From Oscillospiraceae bacterium (GTDB taxonomy: Bacteria; Bacillota; Clostridia; Oscillospirales; Ruminococcaceae), in assembly GCA_009777725.1 (NCBI GenBank), contig WRLG01000013.1, positions 1 to 64,000 on the forward strand: a DNA stretch of 64,000 nt, read 5' to 3'. The notes below the pieces were generated by a model. That model had not been told where the DNA came from, did no database searches, and saw only the letters and a list, made by a program, of their open reading frames with translations. The position numbers and the translations under genes were made by a program. How positions within the stretch are numbered: the stretch's first letter is position 1; every line of letters begins with the position of its first letter. This document shows, piece by piece, positions 55,564 to 63,798 of the stretch.

Positions 55564-56250
55564 CTATATCGATTCGGCGACCATATCTTCAAACTTATAT
55601 CCCATACCTCTAAGGGTGACTATGAATTTTCTGTATTCGCCCAAGGAATTTCTCAGCATTTTAATGTGGGTGTCAATCGTTCGGTCGTCTCCGTAAAAGT
55701 CGTAACCCCATATATCCTCCAGCAGTTTTTCTCTGGAGAGCGCGACCCCCTTGCGGCGCACTAAGTAAAATAACAGCTCGTATTCTTTAGGTGTTAAAGA
55801 AGCGGGAACGCCGTTTACCAGAACCTCGCGCCCCGTTATATTAATAACAAGCTCCTCGAAAATGTATTTTTCGGTACTGTTTAATTTTAAACCCGCTCTT
55901 TTAAGCACCGCATTGATTCTCGCCATGAGCTCCTTAGGGGAAAAGGGCTTTACTATATAATCATCTATGCCGATTTCAAATCCGAAAAGCTTGTCATATT
56001 CTTCGCCCCTTGCGGAAAGCATAATTATCGGCGTTTGCTTATGCTTACGGATTTCCTTGCAGGCAGAGTAGCCGTCTAAGCGCGGCATCATTATATCCAT
56101 GATGATAATATCGAAATCCTCGCGGCGGCAGAAGTCTACGGCTTGCATCCCATCGCTTGCTTCTGTTATGTCATAGCCCTCAAATTCGGCGTATTCTTTG
56201 ATAACTTTTCTGATTCTGTTTTCATCGTCTGCAATCAGTATCTTAGGCAT
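55564..56250 (-). CDS. OmpR/PhoB-family response regulator
   Basis: 228 residues. The receiver domain has the acidic pair DDE (8-10), the phospho-acceptor Asp52 in IIIMDIMMPRLDG, a Ser/Thr in MLSARG and the lysine in VKPFSP. A winged-helix DNA-binding domain ends with RTIDTHIKMLRNSLGEY and TLRGMGYKFE. The partner kinase is probably the one at 50548. Its ribosome site GGAGG lies inside a long-range inverted repeat (56261-56319), so translation may be regulated. Confidence 0.93.
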   Translation of the reverse strand: MPKILIADDENRIRKVIKEYAEFEGYDITEASDGMQAVDFCRREDFDIIIMDIMMPRLDGYSACKEIRKHKQTPIIMLSARGEEYDKLFGFEIGIDDYIVKPFSPKELMARINAVLKRAGLKLNSTEKYIFEELVINITGREVLVNGVPASLTPKEYELLFYLVRRKGVALSREKLLEDIWGYDFYGDDRTIDTHIKMLRNSLGEYRKFIVTLRGMGYKFEDMVAESI

Positions 56251-56260
56251 TTTACAGTAA

Positions 56261-56319
56261 CCTCCGATTTTTCAATATGTTGATTAGCGTATGCCGTATG
56301 AGCTTTTGATAATCGGAGG
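56261..56319 (-). promoter_or_regulatory. Inverted repeat that sequesters the response-regulator ribosome site
   Basis: On the minus strand CCTCCGAT (56312-56319) can pair with ATCGGAGG (56261-56268), with partial complementarity inward. The second arm contains the GGAGG that serves the start at 56250. The loop is about 43 bases. An RNA hairpin here would hide the ribosome site. Confidence 0.55.
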
Positions 56320-56337
56320 CTGCTGTATACTGTACTC

Positions 56338-57342
56338 CTAAAGCTTCTTATATCTGACCTTATCATTGGTTTTAAGCTTCATTTTAGGCAGGCAGGGGGT
56401 TAGGGCGGCTATGGCAACCTCAATCTGCTTTTCAGTTGGCTCTCTTGTGGTAATATGCTGAAGCCATATGCCGGGCGCGGATATAAACCGCGTAATGATA
56501 TTATCATAGCGTCCTGCTATTTTAATGATTTCGTAGGCAATCGATGCCTCGGGGAGCAAAAATAAAAGCTGAAGCCCAAATCTGACCCACATATTATCAC
56601 GCGGCAGAAATAATCCCACAATTACGCTTAGGATAAGAACCAGCAGTATAAAGCTCGTCCCGCAGCGGGGGTGAAACCGGGGGTGTGCGGCTATGTTTTG
56701 GACGGTAAGCTTTTTCCGCGCTTCATAGCAGGCAATCGCCTTATGCTCCGCGCCGTGATATTGAAAGACCGTTTTGATAGACGGCATGAAGGAAATTCCG
56801 AACATATAGCCCGTAATTAAGATAACTCTGACAAAGCCCTCGGTTACGGAGCGCGAAAAGTCAGTATCGGGCATCCCCGCCTTAATCAGCAGATTAGCTG
56901 TAAAGACAGGACCGCCCTTGAAAACGACTAATGAAAGCGCAAAGGTTATTACAACGGTAACGACCATAATGACAGGCAACAGCTTATCGATAAAGTTATC
57001 GCCGAATTTCGCGCTCAGTTTATCATACAGCCATTGCTCAACCTTAGAGAGTTCTTCCTCCTCATCGTCCTCGGTGATTTGCTTTTCCGAGGATTTCATT
57101 GTACAGCGGATTCCTTCTTTCATGCTGATAAAGAAGTTAATACACCCTCTTATAAATGGTGCTTTCGTATACCAAGGGGCGTTTTTGCCGGTTTTAATCG
57201 ACCATGTTTCAACCTCGATTTCGCCGCTCGGCATACGGCAAGCCATAGCCGCCGTGCCGAGACCGCGCATCATGATTCCTTCAATCAGAGCTTGACCACC
57301 TATTTTTGATTTAAAGCGATTGCCTTCTTTTTCTTTTTTCAA
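56338..57342 (-). CDS. DUF1385 membrane protein
   Basis: 334 residues starting at TTG 57342 with AGGAGA upstream. The family marks are KIGGQALIEGIMMRG at the N-terminus, a middle with four membrane segments, GAEHKAIACYEA near residue 205, and HPRCGTSFILLV. The conserved His/Glu/Cys pattern (AEHK, HPRFHPRCGT) is why the family is labelled a putative metal-dependent enzyme. The job is unknown. In many clostridia it sits near prmC and prfA; here it follows an NYN-domain gene by 35 bases. Confidence 0.9.
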   Translation of the reverse strand: MKKEKEGNRFKSKIGGQALIEGIMMRGLGTAAMACRMPSGEIEVETWSIKTGKNAPWYTKAPFIRGCINFFISMKEGIRCTMKSSEKQITEDDEEEELSKVEQWLYDKLSAKFGDNFIDKLLPVIMVVTVVITFALSLVVFKGGPVFTANLLIKAGMPDTDFSRSVTEGFVRVILITGYMFGISFMPSIKTVFQYHGAEHKAIACYEARKKLTVQNIAAHPRFHPRCGTSFILLVLILSVIVGLFLPRDNMWVRFGLQLLFLLPEASIAYEIIKIAGRYDNIITRFISAPGIWLQHITTREPTEKQIEVAIAALTPCLPKMKLKTNDKVRYKKL

Positions 57343-57377
57343 AATAAATTCTCCTATGTTCGCGCTCCACGACCCCT

Positions 57378-57965
57378 TCAGTCTCTTCTGCAGGTATTAA
57401 AGAATGCTCTGTCCAGCACGATAAAGTCATCGATTTCGGGTATAATCTTCCCGAAATTTTGACCCTGCACGGTAACCAGCACGGCGATTTTACCAATATT
57501 TTTCAGCTGCTTGAAGATAGGGATGTAATCGGTATCTCCGCTTACTATGTACGCTATGTCGAAGGAGTTGTAATGCGCTTTGCTTAGAATGTGTATTGCC
57601 AAGTTTATGTCCGTCCCTTTTTCGACCTTGTAGTAGGTGCTTCTGTTGGTTATATCCATCTCAATGGTCGGGTCGGTCGGTCTTGCGTAATAGCTGCTCT
57701 CCACTACGTCTATATACCGCGTGTTTTTCAGCCCCGAAATCCACTTGTAGTGCTTGCAGAGCCGTTCATCCCTCATTAAAAAGTCATCCGGTCTCGGCGC
57801 GAAAATAAAGGCTTTTAAAAAATCAACATTCTCAATTTTCATTGTTATGTTTTTAAACAGCACATTATAATCCAGCTTAGGTGAAAACTCGTTTTCCGAA
57901 CGGTAATAGTTTTGGATGCTGATGTCAAAGTTCAAGTGGTCTAAAAAAATCATTCCTCTTAACAT
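57378..57965 (-). CDS. NYN (LabA/DUF88) domain protein
   Basis: 195 residues of a PIN-like ribonuclease fold. Acidic residues line the site: MIFLDHLNFDIS (first Asp), VEKGTDINLAIHIL, and AYIVSGDTDYIPIFKQLKNIGK with the final Asp pair. VLVTVQGQNFGKIIPEIDDFI resembles the end of LabA proteins. It is probably a metal-dependent ribonuclease acting on structured RNA. It is in an operon with DUF1385, but no known link exists. Confidence 0.88.
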   Translation of the reverse strand: MLRGMIFLDHLNFDISIQNYYRSENEFSPKLDYNVLFKNITMKIENVDFLKAFIFAPRPDDFLMRDERLCKHYKWISGLKNTRYIDVVESSYYARPTDPTIEMDITNRSTYYKVEKGTDINLAIHILSKAHYNSFDIAYIVSGDTDYIPIFKQLKNIGKIAVLVTVQGQNFGKIIPEIDDFIVLDRAFFNTCRRD

Positions 57966-58244
57966 AAAATACCTCTTTCTTAAAATCTTAAGGGCTAAGT
58001 GCTGAAAAAGCAGTTAGCCCTTTCGTTTAAAGTCTCGTACAAAAGGCAGGTTTAAAAACCATCTTTCGTAATTTTTGTTAAGTTTACGCTTAACTATATT
58101 ATTATAACCCTATTTTTGCAGAAAGTCAACTTCAAGCTGAAAAATTAGTTAATTTGCACAATAGCTACCCTCAAAAATATGCTATATCAGAGTATAACAA
58201 ACAATTCCGCCGGAAGCGGAATTGATAAGTATATTTCGGTGTGC

Positions 58245-58790
58245 TTAATAATTTTCCGCCTTAACTAAGAAGTAAGCTTGAGGATGTTCGCAAACAGGGC
58301 AGAGCGGCGGAGCTTGCGTGCTTGTATGAGCGTGACCGCAGTTTTGGCAACGCCAAACAACTTTCTCACCCTTCGCGAAAACATTGCCCGACTTTATATT
58401 GTCAAGCAGAGCTTGAAAACGCTCCTCGTGAGTCTTTTCAATTTTGGCGACTGATTCAAACAAGAATGCGATATGCTCAAAGCCCTCGTTTCTTGCTACC
58501 TGCGCGAAGCCCGAGTACATATCGGTCCATTCGTAATTTTCTCCGTCAATCGCATCCTGCAGATTTTGCTCCGTATCGGGTACTCCTTCGTTTAAGAGCT
58601 TAAACCAGATTTTGGCATGTTCCTTTTCATTATTAGCGGAATCTTCAAAAATTTCGGCGATTTGGACATAGCCTTCTTTTTTTGCCTTAGCGGCGTAATA
58701 GGTATACTTATTACGCGCCTGCGATTCTCCCGCAAAAGCGGTTTTAAGATTGGATTCGGTTAAGGTTCCTTTGATATTAGCGGTTGCCAT
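58245..58790 (-). CDS. rbr: Rubrerythrin
   Basis: Peroxide-reducing enzyme of anaerobes. The 181 residues have a four-helix di-iron domain with [29 protein letters not shown] and [13 protein letters not shown], followed by a C-terminal rubredoxin with CQNCGH and CPVCEH. All iron ligands are present. GGGGGCAA precedes the ATG. It stands alone with its own promoter, indicating an anaerobic lifestyle with oxidative-stress protection. Confidence 0.96.
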   Translation of the reverse strand: MATANIKGTLTESNLKTAFAGESQARNKYTYYAAKAKKEGYVQIAEIFEDSANNEKEHAKIWFKLLNEGVPDTEQNLQDAIDGENYEWTDMYSGFAQVARNEGFEHIAFLFESVAKIEKTHEERFQALLDNIKSGNVFAKGEKVVWRCQNCGHAHTSTQAPPLCPVCEHPQAYFLVKAENY

Positions 58791-58830
58791 AATATTGCCC
58801 CCTTAAAGTTAAAATTAAGATTATTTTATA

Positions 58831-58859
58831 ATTATACACTAATTTACATGATTTGTCAA
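58831..58859 (-). promoter_or_regulatory. Promoter of rubrerythrin
   Basis: On the minus strand: TTGACA (58854-58859), 17 bases, TATAAT (58831-58836), about 41 bases before the start codon. No PerR box was recognised with confidence. Confidence 0.85.
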
Positions 58860-58911
58860 TCAAAGTATTCGCTAAAAGTTAACGAAAAATTACCGAAAAA
58901 TTACCGCAATT

Positions 58912-59847
58912 TTACCAAGGCTTGACCGCTCCCGCAATATCTTGAAGGTGACCCAAGCCGTTGTCATGAGCATATTTTTCAAGCCCCTCAATGATTTCCG
59001 CGGGAATATTGGGGTTTGAAAACAAAGCAGTGCCGATTTGAACAATTTTCGCGCCTGCCATCATCATCTCAACGGTATCCTCCCACGAAGAGATTCCGCC
59101 TATACCGCATACGGGAATCTTAACAGCCCCCGCCACCTGCCAAACCATGCGGAGCGCAACAGGGAAAACAGCGGGACCCGACAGCCCGCCTACGTTATTT
59201 TTGAGGATAGGGCGCGCAGTCTTTATATCAATCCGCATACCAAGCAGGGTGTTGATTAGAGATACCGCGTCAGCACCCTCCGATTCAACCGCCTTCGCTA
59301 TATCGGCTATATTGGTAACATTCGGCGAAAGCTTGACCATCAGCGGCTTTTTTGAAGAGCTCCGCACGATTTTAGTGATTTCAGCCGCTCCCTCGCAAGT
59401 CACCCCGAAAGCGATTCCGCCCGCCTTTACGTTTGGGCATGATATGTTGAGTTCGACCATATCAACGGAGGTGGCATCAAGCCTTTGGGCGACCTCGCGG
59501 TATTCCTCCGCCGTTTTTCCGGCTATATTAGCTATAACGACAGTGTTTTTTTGCTTTAAAAAGGGGAGCTCATTTTCAATAAAGCTGTTTATGCCGGGGT
59601 TTTGAAGCCCTACGCTGTTGAGCATACCGCTTGCGGTTTCGGCTATGCGCGGAGGCTTGTTGCCGTCCCTGCTTTCAATCGAAGTTCCCTTTACCGCAAT
59701 GCCGCCAAGGATTGAAAGCGGGAAAAATTCCTCATATTCCCGACCGTATCCGAAAGCACCCGAAGCCGCTACAATTGGGTTTTTGAATTTAACCCCTGCG
59801 AATTCGACCGATAATTGAGCCTTGGGGGTGTTTATTGAGCTACTCAT
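58912..59847 (-). CDS. pyrD: Dihydroorotate dehydrogenase B, catalytic subunit
   Basis: Oxidises dihydroorotate to orotate in pyrimidine synthesis. From ATG 59847 (GAGGAGG upstream) there are 311 residues with LSVEFAGVKFKNPIVAASGAFG. NISCPNVKAGGIAFG carries the active-site cysteine of class 1B, and LINTLLGMRIDIKT, VCGIGGISSWEDTVEMM and MAGAKIVQIGTAL are FMN-binding. The start overlaps the pyrK stop by eight bases, as expected for the coupled two-subunit enzyme. Confidence 0.96.
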   Translation of the reverse strand: MSSSINTPKAQLSVEFAGVKFKNPIVAASGAFGYGREYEEFFPLSILGGIAVKGTSIESRDGNKPPRIAETASGMLNSVGLQNPGINSFIENELPFLKQKNTVVIANIAGKTAEEYREVAQRLDATSVDMVELNISCPNVKAGGIAFGVTCEGAAEITKIVRSSSKKPLMVKLSPNVTNIADIAKAVESEGADAVSLINTLLGMRIDIKTARPILKNNVGGLSGPAVFPVALRMVWQVAGAVKIPVCGIGGISSWEDTVEMMMAGAKIVQIGTALFSNPNIPAEIIEGLEKYAHDNGLGHLQDIAGAVKPW

Positions 59848-60610
59848 CAAAAACCACCTCCTCGCCGTAAAATACCGGACCGTCCTTACAAACGTGAGCA
59901 TAATATTCCGCTCCGTTTTTGACCGCTCTGCAAGCGCAGACTAAGCACGCACCAACGCCGCAACCCATCCGCTCTTCCATTGAAATCTGGCACTTTATAT
60001 CATATTCGCGGGAGATTTCGGCAATTGCTTTCAGCATTGCTTTAGCTCCGCAGGCGTAGATAATATCCGGCTTTTGAGCCGCAAGGGCTTCTCGCAGAGC
60101 ATCGGAAACCAAGCCTTTTCTTCCCATTGAGCCGTCCTCGGTGCAAAGTATGGTTTCCGCGCCTGTTTTTTTAAACTCATCTTGTAATATAACGGACGAA
60201 GCACCTCTAAAGCCGCTGATTACAGTGCCGTTTACGCCGAATTTCTCCGCTAAGGGCAACATCGGCGGCGCGCCGATTCCGCCGCTTACAATCATCGCTG
60301 TATCGTAAGCAAGGTTAAAGCCCTTGCCTAAGGGTGCGAGAATATCAAGCGTGTCGCCCAGATTAAGTATTGACAGAGCCTTTGTCCCCTTACCTCTCAC
60401 CTCGAAAATAAGCCTTAAAGTGCCTCTTTCTACGCTTATACCGGCAATTGAGATAGGTCGGCGAAGGGTGAAGCCGTCCGCCTTAATATTTACAAACTGC
60501 CCTGCCTCGGCAATCCCGGCAATTTCGGGGCAATATATTGTAAAATCGTATATTTCTTTTGCCAAGGCAATTTTCGAGATGATAGGGTATTTTCCTTGTT
60601 TGTATTTCAT
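59840..60610 (-). CDS. pyrK: Dihydroorotate dehydrogenase B, electron transfer subunit
   Basis: Passes electrons from PyrD to NAD+. The 256 residues have the FAD-binding FTLRRPISIAG near residue 69, the NAD-binding MIVSGGIGAPPMLPLAEKF, and the C-terminal two-iron-two-sulphur site with MGCGVGACLVCAC and HVCKDGPVF. Four cysteines are in the right places. AAGGGGATAAG precedes the start at 60610. Upstream pyrimidine genes are not in the window. Confidence 0.95.
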   Translation of the reverse strand: MKYKQGKYPIISKIALAKEIYDFTIYCPEIAGIAEAGQFVNIKADGFTLRRPISIAGISVERGTLRLIFEVRGKGTKALSILNLGDTLDILAPLGKGFNLAYDTAMIVSGGIGAPPMLPLAEKFGVNGTVISGFRGASSVILQDEFKKTGAETILCTEDGSMGRKGLVSDALREALAAQKPDIIYACGAKAMLKAIAEISREYDIKCQISMEERMGCGVGACLVCACRAVKNGAEYYAHVCKDGPVFYGEEVVFDE

Positions 60611-60690
60611 TGACTTATCCCCTTATATCATGTACAGTTCACAATGTACAATGCTTAATCACTGTACAAAGCGCACCATTTCTCTATTAT

Positions 60691-60717
60691 CGGGACAGGC
60701 AAGCCTGTCCCCTACAT
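60691..60717 (-). repeat. Dispersed palindromic repeat, copy 2
   Basis: The reverse complement reads ATGTAGGGGACAGGCTTGCC then TGTCCCG and matches 674-700 with two compensating changes. It lies between pyrK and the first HEPN/MNT module, which starts about 35 bases away. Confidence 0.7.
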
Positions 60718-60757
60718 AACGACATAACCCTATTGCACGTTGAAAATGTTCGAATAT

Positions 60758-61069
60758 TCAAACCGAATATATAACTTCTCCTGTTTTAATTACATGTTCG
60801 ACAAAGCCACTGGGGTCATGAGTTTCGTCTAATAGGTGGGGTTCTATATCAATACAGATATTGCGGTTCAACTTCCCCAATAAAGATGCTGTTTTAAGCC
60901 ATTCGCCCTCAAAATTATTCATAATAACCGCAATATCAATATCACTCCATTCATGAGGAGTGCCGTTTACATAAGAGCCGAAAAGTATTATTTTATCAGG
61001 GCTCAAAGCATTTTTCACCGTTTCGGCGTATTGATTTGCTATTTCCCTAACTCTTTCTTTACAAAACAC
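60758..61069 (-). CDS. MNT-domain nucleotidyltransferase (antitoxin), module 1
   Basis: MNT proteins neutralise HEPN toxins, in known cases by adding AMP units to them. The 103 residues have LFGSYVNGTPHEWSDIDIAVI: Gly31-Ser32 and the metal pair Asp43, Asp45, with a further Asp74 in ICIDIEPHLL. This is the full minimal nucleotidyltransferase. It overlaps the HEPN gene by 31 bases and comes second in the unit. The last codons (ATTCGGTTTGA) and the next bases are shared with the end of module 2. Confidence 0.9.
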   Translation of the reverse strand: MFCKERVREIANQYAETVKNALSPDKIILFGSYVNGTPHEWSDIDIAVIMNNFEGEWLKTASLLGKLNRNICIDIEPHLLDETHDPSGFVEHVIKTGEVIYSV

Positions 61070-61431
61070 AGAAATTCCTCCGTTTCTTTTAATAATTGCT
61101 TGCAGTAATCTGCTGTCAAGGTTTTTGCAAGGCTTTCCTTATATTCGGGGTATCTCGCCTCTATTTGAAGCGGGCTTAAATCTTCTAAAAGGGTAAGTTG
61201 CTTATCAGACAACTTGTCATGTATCTCTGCCTTTACCGCCAATTTTTTTAGGTGATGTGTCTTAGGAGGAACTTCATGCGTAACTTTTGCAACGATAGCT
61301 TTTAACGCCTTTTCAACAATTAAATGACAGAAAAAGCCCATTTGCAGATAATGTTTCTTCTCAAACAGAGATTTTGAAACATTTACATCATCATCAGCTA
61401 AATCAAGCCAATATTCAACCTTATCAAGCAC
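61039..61431 (-). CDS. HEPN-domain protein (toxin), module 1
   Basis: 130 residues from GTG 61431, six bases after GGGGGGAG. The HEPN helices are recognisable: YWLDLADDDVNVSKSLFE, MGFFCHLIVEKALKAIVAK, PPKTHHLKKLA and ARYPEYKESL. HEPN toxins of this kind are RNases or tRNA-targeting enzymes with an R-x4-6-H site; here only Arg93 is clear and the histidine is not obvious. It is the first gene of the unit, opposite to module 2, and is transcribed from a consensus promoter. Confidence 0.85.
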   Translation of the reverse strand: MLDKVEYWLDLADDDVNVSKSLFEKKHYLQMGFFCHLIVEKALKAIVAKVTHEVPPKTHHLKKLAVKAEIHDKLSDKQLTLLEDLSPLQIEARYPEYKESLAKTLTADYCKQLLKETEEFLCFVKKELGK

Positions 61432-61445
61432 TTTTAGCTCCCCCC

Positions 61446-61513
61446 GATTTAAACCATGTTTATATTATACACTATCTTTCTCGTTATGTCAACGAGTTAA
61501 ATGTATATGTTAT
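61446..61513 (-). promoter_or_regulatory. Promoter repeat in front of HEPN/MNT module 1
   Basis: On the minus strand it contains TTGACA (61487-61492), 17 bases, TATAAT (61464-61469). The 53 bases 61461-61513 match 62406-62458 with about two differences, and similarity continues 15 bases further toward the gene. An ACTCGTTGACATAACGAG partial palindrome covers the -35 box and could be an operator. Confidence 0.85.
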
Positions 61514-61647
61514 GCGGAGGCTCATTGAAACCGGTCGTAAAAGGTGACATCGTATTGTTATGCGGATATGACTGGGTCGTGCTTGAAGTGGTTGACGGCA
61601 AAAAAGCTTTGATTCTCAGCGATAAAGTGCTGAAAACGGTTATATAT
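61501..61647 (+). pseudogene. DUF6273-like gene fragment between the two TA modules
   Basis: The plus strand encodes VVKGDIVLLCGYDWVVLEVV and DGKKALILSDKVLKTV in one frame. This matches the start of DUF6273 domains (G-Y-x-W-x-V-L-D-V, then K-A-L-L-I-S-D). These domains normally run about 150 residues; here homology stops at about 61640, where the shared end sequence of module 2 begins. The open frame continues to 61728 only as read-through of the HEPN gene. It looks like the remains of a gene cut by module insertion. Confidence 0.6.
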
Positions 61648-62043
61648 TCAAACCGAATCAATATACTCTTCGACCGCTTCAAGAAACATTTTTGCATTAT
61701 TCGCCTGTTCCTCAACTTCTTCTTTTGAAACAATGTAAAAATCTTCATAATCGCTGTCGTTGCGAATGTCAAATGCTTTGCTGATAATTTTTGAAAAAGC
61801 CTTGGGGAGTTTTTCGGTTTTGAGATAATGTTGATTGAAATAGGCAATAACCGATGAATGTTTCTTAAAATCAACATTCTCCAGAGCTAAGACCGCTCTC
61901 ATGGAATGAAAAATGCAATAATATGAACGATTAGCAGAATCGGCGAATAAATCATTTTCTATATTCAAATATGCGGCTTTAAGGCAGGTTTTTGCTTTAT
62001 CAATTCTTGCCTTAGATAAGCCAAAAGAACTATAATCACGCAT
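61648..62043 (-). CDS. HEPN-domain protein (toxin), module 2
   Basis: 131 residues: LSKARIDKAKTCLKAAYLNI, FADSANRSYYCIFHSMRAVL, FKKHSSVIAYFNQHYLK, then FDIRNDSDYEDFYIVS. This is the HEPN group with SxNRsYYaifh, related to the RelE-like partner proteins of MNT pairs. R94-NDS-DY is conserved, while an R-x4-6-H motif is not seen. It overlaps the MNT gene ahead of it by eight bases and is the second gene of its unit. Confidence 0.88.
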   Translation of the reverse strand: MRDYSSFGLSKARIDKAKTCLKAAYLNIENDLFADSANRSYYCIFHSMRAVLALENVDFKKHSSVIAYFNQHYLKTEKLPKAFSKIISKAFDIRNDSDYEDFYIVSKEEVEEQANNAKMFLEAVEEYIDSV

Positions 62044-62377
62044 TTATCTCCACCCCATCTTTCAAAACATTCATATAAAACGGTAAAATGCTTCGATAAC
62101 CGTTAAAAATTTCGCTCCCTGTTACATGAACACTGACAATAACATCATGTTCTAAGTCGAAATAACCTCTTAAATCGTTAATTTTATTGCGTGTTTTCCC
62201 CGCCTCTTCTTGCGGAATATCGGCTAAAATAAAAATATCAATGTCGGAATCTTCGTCATAATCGCCCCTTGCATAAGAACCGTATAAATATATTTTTTCA
62301 AGCTTATCGCCCAAAACTTGGACGGCTGCACTATATACATTCTGTTTCACCAAATCTAAAACAGGTTTATTGCACAC
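62036..62377 (-). CDS. MNT-domain nucleotidyltransferase (antitoxin), module 2
   Basis: 113 residues from GTG 62377 (GGAGG eight bases upstream; GTG 62386 lies within the ribosome site). YLYGSYARGDYDEDSDIDIFIL has Gly-Ser and two metal aspartates; a third is in EHDVIVSV. It is the first gene of the unit, so the antitoxin-toxin order is the reverse of module 1, although the promoter is nearly identical. Confidence 0.9.
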   Translation of the reverse strand: MCNKPVLDLVKQNVYSAAVQVLGDKLEKIYLYGSYARGDYDEDSDIDIFILADIPQEEAGKTRNKINDLRGYFDLEHDVIVSVHVTGSEIFNGYRSILPFYMNVLKDGVEINA

Positions 62378-62390
62378 AGAAATCACCTCC

Positions 62391-62458
62391 GACTTAAACT
62401 GTATTCATATTATACACTATCTTTCTCATTATGTCAACGAGTTAAATGTATATGTTAT
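62391..62458 (-). promoter_or_regulatory. Promoter repeat in front of HEPN/MNT module 2
   Basis: On the minus strand: TTGACA (62432-62437), 17 bases, TATAAT (62409-62414). It is nearly identical to 61461-61513 in its distal 53 bases. The coding genes behind the two copies are not close paralogues. Confidence 0.85.
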
Positions 62459-62520
62459 AATGATATGGTCTAAATAAAAAACCAACCAACCCCTCACTCC
62501 TCTTACCCTCCAATCATTAG

Positions 62521-62607
62521 TCATTTTGCACAAAAAAAAAAAAACATCTACATTTCTTCCAAATTATACAAAAACCCCTTTACAAACAAAACCAAATCGT
62601 TTATGAT
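62521..62607 (+). promoter_or_regulatory. Conserved ~90-bp promoter region, copy 2
   Basis: CATTTTGCAC, a run of 13 A, CTACATTTCTTCC, ACAAAAACC, TTTACA (62579-62584), 17 bases, TATGAT (62602-62607). Block order and spacing match 48111-48201. It precedes a lipoprotein gene, as does copy 1. Confidence 0.75.
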
Positions 62608-62660
62608 TAAGGAGATGTGCAAATATTTTGTGCGGTTATAAAAATTAGGAGGTTTTTGTT

Positions 62661-63236
62661 ATGAAAAAATGGCGTTCGGTTATCTCAATTTTAGTGGCGG
62701 CGGTAATGGCGGTTTCTGTGGCGGGTTGCGGCAACAGAATAAGTAACGACCCTTATGGCATAAACGGTCTTTGGCGCTTTGAAAAAAAAACAGGGTATAG
62801 AAACGTCCGAGACATCGCACTTGAATTTAGCGGCAATAGTGTTGTTTATTCGGAGTTTGATTATATCTTTGTTAAGTCTGCAATAACAGAAAACGACCTG
62901 AACACAGGTGGATTTCAATGGGCTTGGGTTGATGAATTGAATAAACCCTATTGGTGGGAACCGTTGGAAGGTTGGACATATGAATTGTTAGAACTTAGTT
63001 CAAAAGATGGAGATGGATATTTAGTTCATTATAGGAAAATATCTCCTCTTGGGTCGACTTTTTCAATTTCTGATGATAACAGAATAGAGTTTGTTTGGAA
63101 AATTGGCGATGGTGATATTATTAATGCCCATGATATTAAGCGTACCGAAAACACCATGGATATACTTGGATTTAAATATGCTGAACGGGTTCATACTCAA
63201 TCCTACGAATACGATAAATTTATTCGCGAGAGTTAA
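62661..63236 (+). CDS. Lipoprotein of unknown function
   Basis: 191 residues. The signal peptide with VSVAGC as lipobox gives a lipidated Cys23. The mature part looks like a lipocalin-like or META-type beta barrel: GLWRFEKKTGYRNV, IALEFSGNSVVYSE, YLVHYRKIS, RIEFVWKIGDGD. No catalytic site seen. AGGAGG lies eleven bases before the ATG. It is transcribed from the conserved 90-bp promoter region shared with the broken lipoprotein at 48230. Confidence 0.8.
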   Translation: MKKWRSVISILVAAVMAVSVAGCGNRISNDPYGINGLWRFEKKTGYRNVRDIALEFSGNSVVYSEFDYIFVKSAITENDLNTGGFQWAWVDELNKPYWWEPLEGWTYELLELSSKDGDGYLVHYRKISPLGSTFSISDDNRIEFVWKIGDGDIINAHDIKRTENTMDILGFKYAERVHTQSYEYDKFIRES

Positions 63237-63309
63237 ATGACAACGACGAGGCTACCCGAATCAACACTTAAGGGTGTTCGTCCCGCTATGCGTGTCACTT
63301 TGGAATAAT

Positions 63310-63333
63310 AGTCGGGATAATTTTACCCCGACT
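63310..63333 (+). terminator. Hairpin after the lipoprotein gene
   Basis: AGTCGGG (63310-63316) pairs with CCCGACT (63327-63333). No T run follows, so termination is uncertain. Confidence 0.4.
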
Positions 63334-63405
63334 GCACTTTGAAAACACTTTGATTAGTTATATCAACGAGCTAAACAGAAAATTTATTTAAAGGAGAGAT
63401 TTATA

Positions 63406-63768
63406 ATGTATTGTTCTAAATGCGGCTATAAAAATGCCGAAAATTCAAAGTTTTGTAATTCATGCGGTCAAACTATGGCGGGGAGTAATGAGGTGCAACC
63501 GCCTCAGCAAAATCAAAAAATGGATTCGAATATGATTGTGTGTTGTATCATTGGGCTTTTGGGTACAATTGGGTTTTTGTATGGTATAGTTAAAGAAGTT
63601 GATGCATACCAACAATGGGGGCGTTATTATGAACCTTCCTTTAGTTCTGTGATTATTCTGCTTGTATCAATATTTTCGATTGTATACAGTTTAGCAGTTA
63701 TTATAAAAGAAGCGATTAAAAGAAAGCAACAATTAGAAAATATTAAATCTGATAATAACAGCAATTGA
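63406..63768 (+). CDS. Zinc-ribbon membrane protein
   Basis: 120 residues. The N-terminal zinc ribbon YCSKCGYKNAENSKFCNSCG is followed by a polar linker, two membrane segments (about 43-65 and 80-105) and a charged tail. Such small zinc_ribbon_2 proteins are common in clostridia and of unknown role. GGAGAG lies eight bases before the ATG. It stands alone after the lipoprotein gene. Confidence 0.75.
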   Translation: MYCSKCGYKNAENSKFCNSCGQTMAGSNEVQPPQQNQKMDSNMIVCCIIGLLGTIGFLYGIVKEVDAYQQWGRYYEPSFSSVIILLVSIFSIVYSLAVIIKEAIKRKQQLENIKSDNNSN

Positions 63769-63798
63769 ACCCAACACCAAACATTTCCGTGCAAACGC

